DNA of 64,000 nt from Mycolicibacterium arenosum. GTDB lineage: Bacteria > Actinomycetota > Actinomycetes > Mycobacteriales > Mycobacteriaceae. The stretch covers positions 248,001-312,000 of the forward strand of contig NZ_JANDBD010000002.1 in assembly GCF_024320865.1 (NCBI RefSeq), written 5' to 3'. Shown in pieces: positions 31,201 to 43,200 of the stretch. Position numbers and translations under genes: made by a program. Numbering within the stretch: position 1 is the stretch's first letter; every line of letters begins with the position of its first letter. Under the pieces are notes generated by a model. It was not told the origin of the DNA, did not search any database, and saw only the letters and a list, made by a program, of their open reading frames with translations.

Positions 31201-34200
31201 GGGGTACGGCGGGGCGAACGGCGTTCACCTGTTCGGCGAGGTCTTTCATCGGGGCCGACCGATCGGGCAGATCCAGCGGCATGCCTACCGCAACGGTGAC
31301 AACGACCTGGTGGTCGACGAGGTTGGTCAGTTCCGCGCGGCGGCGTTGCCCGACGAGTGGTTCGCAGCACCCGTCGCCGCGGTGCTCGAAACCTACTTCC
31401 GCGCTTGCGGAGTGGCCTATGTGCACACCAGGTGGACGACCGGCGGCGGCAGCGCGGCGGCGCGCCGGGGCGCCGTGTGGAGTCGGGACGAGCTCGACGT
31501 GTCGCTGGCCAGCGTGGCCGATGCCGCGGACCGCCTACGCCCCGAGCTGAGCGGCCGTGCCCGCCTGGCGCTCGACGAGGCGGTGGCCACCCTGCACGCC
31601 GGCGACGACAACCTGCGTCAGCCGCACCAGCTCGTCGCACTGACAGTGCCCGGCAGGGCCGACCTCGGTGTCGAGCTGATGGATCGCACCGAGGGCCGCG
31701 GGATCATCCCGCTGCAGTCCCGCGACTTCGCGTCGACACCCCTGCGGGCGAGATGGCTGCACGTGGCAGCGGGACCGGCCCACCTGGCCGTACGCGCACT
31801 CGGTCTGCCCCGTGTGCGTACCGGCACCCTGACACCGCCGCAAGTGAACGCCGCCTTTGACGAGGGGGTGCGTCAGCTGCGAGCGCTCGACGACCAGCTG
31901 GTTGAGGGCGGTGTGGGCCTCGCCGACCGGGCGCAGATCCTCTCCGGACTACACGGGGCAATGCGCACCTGGCTTCAGCAGGTCGCAGACACGTGGGGAC
32001 CGAAACAATGGTTCGACGGGGTCGACCCGACACCCGGGTTCGGCTCGCTCGTCGCGCAGCACCACGCGGCCGGTCTACTCGGCCACGACGCGTACACCGC
32101 CATCATCGAGGCCGCCACCGACAGCGGTGAAGGCCAGGTGGGCGCTGACCCGCGGGGCGAGAACTGCGGCGTCGCGCTGATGCGGTTCATCCGGTTCTGG
32201 CACGAGCTCGCGTTCGGCGAGGTGGTGGCAACGCGCGAAGGGGTCGCGGCCCGAGACATCTTCGCGTTGCTGCGGTGTGCGCCCGAACGCGACCTCACCT
32301 ATCAACAGGTGCGCACGAGGTTGATGACGATGCCGCCGGGGTCGACGGCGGTACTCACATCGGCGTGGGCGGAGGGCGGCACCCGCACCGGGGGCCACGG
32401 CTACCTCGCGGTCCGCGCGGGCGACGGTGTGTGGTTGTTCGATCCGCACACCGGCCGGTGGTCGGATTGGCCGCCGTTCTGGGGCCAGACGGCCGTTGTG
32501 CGCACCGCGGTCGGATTCCTCTATCCCGACGGCACCCCGCACAACGAGCTGTCCGGTGCGGCGCAGCTGGCGCCAGCGGTCGACGTGGGTTTCGTGCAGG
32601 GTGGCGGCGACACACGCGACAGTTCGCGGTCGAACAGTGATGCCGGCTCGGATGATGAGCAGTTACCAGCACCGAAGGGCTGGCGTGACTTCGCGGCGGG
32701 GGCCGTGTTGACCGAGCTGCGACCGCGCGAGCGCGAGGTGCTGGCCTTATTCGCAGCCGCTCTGACGACGAGTCAGATCGCAGACCGGTTGTCGATTGAG
32801 GAGGAGGTCGCCGCCGGCCACATCACACGACTTCAGGTGAAGCTCGGAGTACCGGATCCTCGGCTGCTAGCCGAGGTCGCCGACGCTGCCGGGTACCGCT
32901 CCACAGCTGCACTCGCTCGGGTCGAGGTGTCCGACGAGCGCGTATTGGCAGCCCGGCTCACCGAGTCCGAACGCACGATGTGGGCGCTGGTGGGCCAGGG
33001 GCTTGGCAACCCGGCCATCGCGGCGGAGCTGGGCATCGCCGAAAGTACGGTGAAGCGAACGTGTAGTGAGCTGAGAAGAAAGCTCGGCGCGGCCAGCCGC
33101 GCACAATTGGCGGCCTGGGCGCATCACCGCGACCTGCTCGAGGTCAATTGGCACGAGACGAGTTCGGCTGTCCCGGCGGATGCGAAGGCCGCACTGACCG
33201 GCGGCGAGACCGAGGTGGTGAGGCTGCTCGCCGAAGGCCACACCGATAGCGACATCGCACGGCACTGGCGTATCCGCCTGGACACGGTCGAAGGCTTGGT
33301 CAGGCGCGCGGTAGCGAAGCTCGGGATGCGTGATCGCGCCGAGTTGGTAGCGATGGCCTACGCGAACGGTTTGGTGACTGCCGAGGCTGCTGAGCCGGAC
33401 GGATTCACCGACGCGGAGGCGGTGGCGGGTCTGTCGGGATCCGATCGCGAGATCATGTTGTGGTTGGCGCGGGGGCTGGTGGCGGCGCGAGTCGACGCGA
33501 AGTTCACCTACCCGACGGGCACCACGGCGAAAGCCGTCGAGCGGTTGCTCGACGCGATGAGGCTTGCCGAGCCCACGCAGCTAGTGGCGATGGCGTATCA
33601 GCTTTTATGGGACGGCCCGTCCCCGACCGCGACGCCGCTGCCGGCGCGACTCGCAGCGAAACTCCGGCAGTTGAGCCCGCTGGAGCGCCGTGTCGTGACC
33701 CTGTTGGGCCGGGGTCGAGCCACCGCGCAGATCGATGTCGATCTGAAGATGGCCGCGGGATCGGTGCGTCGGCTCCTTGCGGTGATCATGCAGAAGCTCG
33801 GCGTGCAGGCCAGCACTCAAGTGGTGACCGTTGCCTACCGAGCCGGGCTCGTCTCGACGCCGCGCGTGTCCGCTGCCTCGACAGCGCCTACAACTCTGAC
33901 CGAGTCGGCCGTGCAGGCGTGGCCGGTGGAGGCGGACCCTGCGCGCGAAGCGATGCGCTCGCAGCCGCAGTCCGCCCAAACCTCGCCACACAGCACGATG
34001 TCCAGCGCGCTCGATCGGCCGCTGGCCGCGCTGACCGACGAGGAACGTAACGATGTTCCGGTCCTTAACGCCGAGCAGATCGGTGAGCTCACCGACACCG
34101 AGCAGGCGGTGTTCGCTCGGCTGGTTGCAGGGGCCTCGACCGCTCAGATCGCCGCTGAGCTCACCACCTCGGAGTCCGCGGTGGGCAAGCACGTGGGCAG

Positions 34201-37200
34201 TTTGTTGCGAAAGTTGGCAATTGACAACCCCGTTCAGCTGGCTGCACTGGCGCACCGCTGGAGCGTCATTCCCGCTACACCGCGTGGTCACACCGCGGGG
34301 ATCGCGCCGGAAGCCGTCAACTCGTTGACCAGCCGGGAGCTCGACGTGCTTGCGCTCTTGGTGGTCGGTCTCACCCCGAACCACATTGCGGCGCGGCTGT
34401 CGACCAGCTTGAACAACATCAAGCAGCACGTCCACCGGATCTGCAAGAAACTGGGGGTGCAAAGCCGCACCCAGCTCGTGGTGATGGCCTACGAGCACGG
34501 CTTCGTCCGTCCGGAGACGCCGGGGGACGCGCGATCCGCACCGACGCAGCGGCGGGTCGTGCTCACGACACGGCTGAACGACGTAGCGGCGCTGCTCGTC
34601 GAGGGTCGCACCCCCGCCGCCATCGCTGAACAGCTGTCGGTGAGCGAGCACACCGCGCAGGGCTACATCAGTGAACTTCTGCGGTCACTCGACGTCTACT
34701 CCCGCGGTCGGCTGGTGACCGTCGCACTGCGCCACAACATGTTGACTCCGAACGCCACAGGTCACGTTCGGGTGAGCCAACGGACTCGCCGGGCGGCCAA
34801 CGACTTCGTGTCGTCGCGCCGTCGAGTGATGGCTCTGCTGGCCGAGGGGCACCCCGTCGATGACGTCGCTGCCCACCTGTCCCTGCCCGTTGCTTCGGTC
34901 AGCCAACACGTCGACGCCGTACTGAGAAAGCTGGGTGCCAACAGCCGCGCACACGTACTCGGTCTCGCGCTCCGCGCAGGGGACCTGACGACATCGGTAT
35001 TCGGTCAGACAGCCGACGTCCTAGACCCGGAGCGCTGGCTCGGCCAGGAGATGCTGGCGTCGGTGGTCGACTTCCACACCAGCTGCGCTCACGGGATAGC
35101 CGCGGCTGTTGGGCTGCTCTACGGCCGCAAGTGCCGCCTCGACACGCCGCCCTCGCTGCTTGGAGTGCGGGCGCGAACGTTGTTCAAGGCGGTGGGCACG
35201 GCCGCTCGACTCACCACATATGCGGACGTTGAGAGAAGCCTGCTCGCCGGCGGACACGGCGCGTCCGCGGTGCTGGCCTCGTCATGGGTCGGCGGCGCCG
35301 GAACCGGCCACGCCTACTTCGCGATCAACAACCGTGGACGCATCCGCCTTCTCGACCCGCATACCGGGATGTGGTCCGACTGGCCGCCTTCATGGGGTCC
35401 GGATGCGGTGGCAGACACTGCGGTAGGTCACCTGCGCGCCGATGGCACACCGGTGATCCCGCTGGACGGCAGTGTCGGCGAGTTGGCTGCCGCCGATGCG
35501 GTCGGTCGTGTGCGTGGCCCGCGCGATGAGACCCGCGCGGCTTACCGCCGCGAGGATCGCGCCAGTCGATTCGTCAACCTCGAGCTGGTCGACCCGTTGG
35601 GTGTCGTCGTCGACCACGCCCACGACGAGTCGGTCGTCGCGCAGTTCGCCGATGACCTGGCAGGTCGCTACGGGCGGTTTCGAGTCGCGCTGGTCGGTTG
35701 GGGCGGGGCCGACGGTGTGCACTTGTCCGGGCAGATCGACTACGCCGACGGCGAACGCGTCGGGGAGTTCGAGTGGCACTTCTACCGTGACGGCAACGGG
35801 TTGGTGGCGCGGGAGGTTCGGCTCGCCACCGCCGACCCTAGGTTGCGCGAATGGGTCGGCACTCATTTGGACACCGAACTCTCCTACTATTTCGAGCGCA
35901 GCGGCGGTGTGCGCTACGAAACCGCCACCGACCACCGTGTGGATACCGACCGCGCTGAACCGCTAAGCGCGTTGATCTACGACTTGGCCAACGCGAGCAG
36001 GTTGGCCCGACTCAGCGACGATCTGTCCGGTCTTTACGGCACCTGCCGGGTGTCCTTCACCGCACGAGCGTCAAAGGACATGTCGCAGTTGCGGCTCGAG
36101 GCCAGCGTCTTCGACGACGGAGGACGACGCGTCGGCGGCTACCTCGCCGTGGTGGAGGAGTGGAACGCGGGCGAATTGAGACTTCACGATCATGAGGAGG
36201 GACTCGACACCGGCGTCGACGATGTCCAGTACCTGGCGATTTTCGGCGAGTTGGAGCGCTATCTGCGCCGCAGCGGCATCGTGCATCCTCAACGGCTGGC
36301 CTTGGCCGCCGCCAACCCGTGGGCGCTCGAGCATCTCACGTGGGATCCATCGCGGTTGACGGCGTCGAGGATCGCCATGTCGGCGTCGGTGCGCGCGGTG
36401 ATCAGGCGAGTGGTTGGTGGTGAAGCACACCAGCAGCTCGAAGACCTTCGCGCCGAACTGCAGAACGGACACCTGCCCGCACTGAAACACCTCCGCGACC
36501 TAGCGACCCCGGACGCCCCGGAATTGGGACGCGTGTTGCTCGCGCGGTCCGTCGGATGGTTGATTCAGGACGCCGCGGACCCTGACAGCGGGCGCGTTGA
36601 AACGCGAGGACAGGGTGACGACGAGCTTGAGGATGGCTACGTCGACAGCCGCGTTGTCCGTCGCGACGGCGCCGACCGCATCGATACCGACCGCGCTGAA
36701 GCCGTGGGCGACGTGCTCGACGATCACACCACCGCCGACCGGGTCGCCGGCCTCGCCGAGGATCTGTCCGGGTGGTATGGCAGCTGCCGAGTCGAGGTCA
36801 CTGTGCAGGCAACCCCGGCGGGTGACGCGTCGACACTGCGGCTGGAGGCCCGGGTCTTCGACGGCAGCCGGCGCGTGGGCGGTTTTCTGGCGACGGTGTT
36901 CCGCGACGACGGCGGCACGCTCACGGTGTTCGACAGCGAGCAGGGGTTCGAAGGTCGCTTCGACGACGAGCACTACATCGCCGTGTTCAGCGAGTTGGAA
37001 CGCTATTTCCGTCGCTGCGGCGCCGAACATCGGAGCCGACTGCTGTGCGCCGGTGAATTCCGCTCCACTTCCCTGGCGGGTTGGGATCCCGACCCGGTCC
37101 GTCTCGAGCAGTCGCTGGCCAGCGTTCGGATGTGCGCGACCTCGCTGATTCAGAAGGGAGTCAGCGTCGAGGCTCGCCTGCGTCTGGATGACGTGCTGGA

Positions 37201-40200
37201 TCGGCTGAAGCGGGGTTCGCTGGACGTACCCACGCCGTTCGAACTGATGAACTTGACCACCGATGACGAGCAGGACCTCGGCCGTCGGCTGATCGCCAGG
37301 ACCGTCGGCTGGCTCACCAATGGCCACCCGAATTGCGGTGTAGCCCTGAGTAAGTGGCTGGGCTGGCGTTATGGGCGCAGCTATGTCGTCACCGCCACGC
37401 CGACAGCAGCCGGGTTACCGGCGCGTGCCGTGTTCGAGGCGGCCAACTCGGCCGCGCAACACGTGCAGTCCTATGACGAGGTCACCGCCGAACTGCTCCG
37501 CAGGGGGCCGGGGCACTGCGCGATCGTGGTCTCCGCGTGGGCGCCGAGCAACATGCGGGCCGGCGGGCATGCGTATCTGGCGATCAACGTCGACGGGCAG
37601 ATCCGGACGTTCGATCCTCACGTGGCCAAGACCTCGGGATGGCCGCCGTGGTGGGGACAACACGCAGTCAGCACGACCGCGGTCGGCTACCTGGATGCCG
37701 AGGGACTGCCGATGGTGCCGTTGATCGATGTCGACGAGGACCTCGCCGCCGCCGACGACGTCGGCCTCGTACGGGGTGGCAGCGAGGACGAGGCGCGTGC
37801 GGCATACCGCGACACCGAACCGGAACACCGCTTCGCCGACAGCCGGTTCGCCGAGCGCCTGGGCGACGTCGTCGACAACGCCGTCGCCGACAACGCCGCC
37901 GACCAGTTGGCCAGCGATCTGTCGGGACATTACGGTCCCTACTTCGTCGCCCTGCGCGGTCGGGGCGGGCCGGACGGCGTTCTGCTTTCCGGACGGATCC
38001 GGGACGGCGGCCGGCGCGTCGGGGAGTTCAGACGGCATTACTACCGCGACGACGAAGGCGCCTTGGTGGTCCGCGACTTCGGGCTGATGATCAACGACGT
38101 CGAGCGCCGAGACGCGGTGCGCACGCACATCAAAGCCGAACTCGACGACTTCTATTACCTCCGTAGCGGCGTCGACCGCGTGGAAACGGGCGAGGTTGCC
38201 CCGGTCGATACCGACTTCGCCGATCCGTTGGGCAATGTGCTCGACGCGCTCGATGTCCTCGACGACCCGGCCGGTGCCGACCTGATCGCCACCCTCGTCC
38301 ACGACCTCTCTGGGGTCTACGGCGGCTGCCGGGTCCGATTCAGCGCGCACGCCAGGCCCGGCGACCACGGGCCGAACCTGCGACTCGAGGCTGAGGTCTT
38401 CGACGGCGCACGCCGGGTGGGGGCGGTCCTGGCGACGGTGTTCCGCGACGGCGACGGTGATCTCATGGTCTTCGACAGCGAGCAGGGCTTCGCCGACCCG
38501 TCCGACGACGCCCACTACGCAGCCGTGTTCGGTGAACTGGAAAGCTACTTCCGCGCCAGTGGTGCCCAACACCGACGACGGCTCGGCGGGTACGCCGAAG
38601 ATTCGGCCTATGCCGCGGCCACGTGGGATCCCGACCCGGTGCGCTTGGAGCAGTCACTGGCCAGCATCCGGCAATCAGCCCTCGCGCTGATCGAGCAGGG
38701 CGTCAGCGTCGAGGCCCGGATGGCGCTCGACGACATCCTGGCGCGGCTGGAGCCGGGCCGCCTCGATGTGCCGACGCCGCTCGGACTGCTTGCGCTCACC
38801 ACGCCACAGGAGCAGGATCTCGGCTGGCAGCTGATCGCCCGGACCGCGGGCTGGGTGGCGGATAAGGTTCCCAATAGTGCTGTGGCGCTGACCAAATGGC
38901 TGGGCCGACTTTACGGACGCAGCCTCGCCGTCATCGCCGAGCCGACTGCGGCCGGCCTGCCTCCGCGTGTGCTTTTCGAGGCCCTCAACTCGACCGCGCG
39001 TGTCGCACAGTCCTACGACGAGGTGGCCGCAGAGCTACAGCGGCTGGGGCCCAGGCACTGCGCGGTCCTGGTCTCGGTGTGGGCGCAGGGGGGACCCGAG
39101 CGCGGGGCGCATGCGTACCTGGCGATCAACGTGGACGGGCAGATCAAGCTTTTCGACCCCCGCCTCGGCACCACAACGGGATGGCCGCCGTTCTGGGGTC
39201 AGGATGCGGTGGCCCAGACGGTGGTGGGCTACCTCGACGCCGACGGCAACCCGATGCATCCGTTGATCGACGCAGAACCTCCGCTGCGTACCGCGGGCGA
39301 GGCCGAGCCCGTGCGGTCCGCCGGCGAGCGCTGGCGTGACGTTCCGACCGGGAACGACCCCGACGGGCAACTGGCACGGGACGCGTTGTCGCGACGCGTA
39401 CCGCCGCTGACCCCGGCGACGCTGACCGGATTGTCGGGCTCGGTTCAGGCGGTCGCCGAGCCGGCCCGCGCCAACACGGCGTGGTGGGCCAGCCTCGACG
39501 GAACCCGGCAGCGCGCGGTACTCGACGCGTACCCGCACGCGATCGGCAACGCCGACGGCATCCCGGTGGCCGCGCGTCACGAGGCCAACATGGCGGTTCT
39601 GCGCGAGCTGTGCGGGGGCGACGGGTCGCGTCGGCAGCGGACGCGATGGCAACGGCTCAGCCGTCTGCTCGACGCGGAATCCGACGACGTCAGTGGCCCT
39701 TGGCTTTTGGCACTCGACGTGACCGGCCCCGGTGGCGGCGGGCGTGTCCTCGTGGCGTGGGGCGACGATCCGCTCACCGCGGACACGGTGAGCTGGCACG
39801 TGGCCGGGCCGACCGCGAAGATCGAACGGCTCGACGTGTGGGCGGCGACCGCCAAGAGCCAGTTGGAGTCGGCCCGTACGCAAGCGCCCGAATCGGCGAT
39901 GGCGTCGATCGCGTGGCTCGGCTACACCGTCGCCGCCGGTCTGGACGGCTATAGCAAGGCTTTACAACAAGATTCGCTACTCGCGGCCAGCACGCGGCTG
40001 CGTGCCGACATCCAGGCATTCACCGCGGCGCGCGAAATGTGGGCCGCCGATGGGCACCGGTTCCGCGGCAATCACGTCTTCGGGCACCGGTGGGGGGCGA
40101 CGGTCGCCGCCTACGCCGGCGCCGGCGGCCGCTTGGCAAGCCAGGTGCGCTCGGTGACGTTTGACGACTCGCCGGGGGCGGGTCCGCTACGGCACGCTCG

Positions 40201-43200
40201 CGAGTTGGGCCACGGGGTGGGCGTCTACGTGGCGGCCGCCTCCCACAGCCGGATCGCCTCATTGGGTGGTCGCACGCCGGGCTCGCGCGGCCGCTTCGGG
40301 TTCGGGGTGGGGGCCGACGCCGCGATGGGATGGTTCGGTGCCGTGCGTGTCACCGCCGAATCCGCGGCGGAGGCACAGACCAACTTCGGCCGGATCGCCG
40401 CGGGCGCGACCGACCGCATCAACCACGAGCCGCATCGCGATGTTCGGGGCGGACGCACCGTCGACCCGGCTGCGGGCCGCGCGCGACGCAACCCCGACGC
40501 GGCGGCCGCCCGCCGGTGGTGGCGTCCCCGCTGGCGCCGCGGCAGCTATTTCTGGCAGGACACCGCCACCCGAAAGGTCGACCACCGCCAGGTCATTCCG
40601 CTGGGCGAAGTCGTCGACAGCGCCGACCCAGGCAGGATCGACCGACTGGCCGCCGACCTGTCCGGCGACTACGGGCCATGCCGCATCGCCTACAGGGGCT
40701 GGGCGCAGTCCGACGGCATCCATTTGGTCGGGGCGATGTTCGACGGCGACCGCCACATCGGCGACGTCGAACGCATCTACTCGCGGAACGCGAAGGGCTA
40801 TCTCACCGTCCGGGAGGCCAGGGTCGACCCCGCACCGGACCTGCCCCGCGACCAGTTCCAGGCCGTCATCGATGCGATGACGGCGCAGATGATGCCGTAC
40901 TACCATGTGCGCAGCGGGGTGCTCGGCTTCGCCTTCGGTCCGACTGATGGTTCCGACGTCCCCGGCGAGGCGCACAAGGCCGCGGCAGTCGTCGCGTACC
41001 GGGCGCAGTCACCGTCGCAGCGCGACGTCAACACCCGCCACGCCGATCCGCTTGGGGTGATTCTGGACAGCGTCGACGGGCCACCGGTGGCGCAGTTCGC
41101 CCGTGATCTGTCCGGCCACTACGGGCCGTACCTGGTGGAGTTCACCACAGCAGACGCCGGGAACGACGAGACACTCACTGTGGTGCTCGACGGTGTGATC
41201 CTGAACGGTACCCAGCGGATCGGCAGCCTGCAGCTCAGGTTTTCGGATCTCGACGGCGAGTTCGTCGTCACCGAGACCGGCTTTGAGCTGCAGGAGACGT
41301 TCCGCAACAAGGGATTCGAGGCGGCGCTGACCGAGCTGGAGCGTTACTCGTTGCGCAACGACGTCGACCGCCACGAAGCGTTCTGCGCGCCGCGGGGGAC
41401 CGACGGGTACCAGGCGGCCTTACGGGGCTTCGGCTGGACGGCCGACCCGAGGTTGCGCCAGGAGTCGGTGGACAACCTGCGGCGCCTGGCGGGTGAGTTA
41501 CGAGAGCACGCCGAACCGGCCGCCCGCGCGGCGCTCGACCGCGTGCTGCAGGCCCTGACACGCAGCAGCGCCGGCTTGCCGTCCCCACTCGACCTCGCCG
41601 TCCTGGCCAACGAGCCCGGTCTGGCACGCGCGCTGCTCACCGGTGCCGAGTGGTGGGGCGAGAGGCAGTTGCGGACCAACTGCGCACATGGGGTGGCCGA
41701 GGTGCTGTCCGAGATCTACGACCACGACATCGATTTGGAGACGGTGCCGACGGCAAGCGGGGTTCCAGCACGAGACCTGTACGAAGCACTCGGGTCGGGT
41801 GCGGAGGTCCAGACCTATCAGCAGGTGTTCGAACGTCTGCGCGAACTCGGCGCACTCTCGTCGGCCGTGCTGGTCTCGTCGTGGGCGGACCGCGGTGCGC
41901 CGGCCGGCGGGCATGCCTACGTGGCGTTCAACATGCACGGCGTGATCCGGCTGTACGACCCGCACACCAGACTCTGGTCGGACTGGCCGCCGGCGTGGGG
42001 CGAAGACGCGGTGTCGCTCACCGCGGCCGGATACCTGAACGCCGACGGTTACGCCGTCGACCTGCTCTTCGAGCCCGCGCAACTGGCGGCCGCCGAGCGG
42101 GTCGGCTTCGTGCAGGGCCCGCCGAGCGTGCCCGAGCGCCCGCTCGGCGACGTCGTCGACTCCGGCGACGCGGAAGGTGTCGACCAGATCGGATTCGATC
42201 TCTCCGGTCATTACGGGCCGTTGCGTTTCGACGCGACGGCGGTGAGTTGGGCCGGCGTCGTCGAGGTGGACGGCATCGTGAGCCGCAGGGACGCGACCGT
42301 CGGCCGGTTCAGCGCAACGATCTTCCGCGACCGGGACGGCAGATTGGTGGTCGACGGCGGTGACGTCGTACTCGCACCGGACGACGTCGACGGCCCAGAC
42401 GGGCTGATCGCTCTCGAGGCCGCCGTCGAAAGCTACTTCTTCAGCCGCGGCGTCGACCGGATCGAAACCCAGGCCGGGCCCGGCCGCAGTGCCTATCGCC
42501 TCGCCCGCAGGGACTTCGGCTGGAAAACCTCGGACGCGTATCGGTTGCGGACGACGCTGCGCGGCTTGGCGCGCGCCGCCTTCGACCTGGCGGCGGACGC
42601 CGACGCCGACGCCGGGCTGCTGAACGACGTCGCCCGTCGCCTCGACAGGCAAACCGATGTTCCCGCACCCAAGGAACTGGCCAACCTCGGCGAGACCCGG
42701 CTGGGCCGCACGCTGTTGGATCGTGTGATCGGCCCGCTGGTCAAGGACCGCCAGGACGATCCCGGAGACGCGGCGCTGCGCGCGCCGCGCAACGTCGCCG
42801 AATACCGGGCGCGCGGCTGGCGGGATCGCCACGCGGACCCCCGCTTCGCGGCCGATCTCGGTGAGGTGGTCGACAACCGCGCGACGCCGGACATCCTGGC
42901 CCGGTTCGCCCGCGACCTGTCGGGTCATTACGGTCCGTTTCCCGTGAAATTCAGCGCTTCGGTCGCCGGCGAAAAAGTCGTCCTGGTCGGCGCGATCTAT
43001 TTCGGCGCGCAGCGGGTCGGCAGGATCCGGCACAACTTCTACCGCGATAGCGATGGACGACTCGTCGTGTACGAGGTCGCGAGCTTCATCGACATCGCCA
43101 CGTTGCGCGGCCGGGGCTTTGCCCGAGTCGGCAACGCCAAGCTGGAGCCCTACTACCGCAGCTGCGGTGTCGACCGGATCGAAGCCGGATTGTCGGGCGA

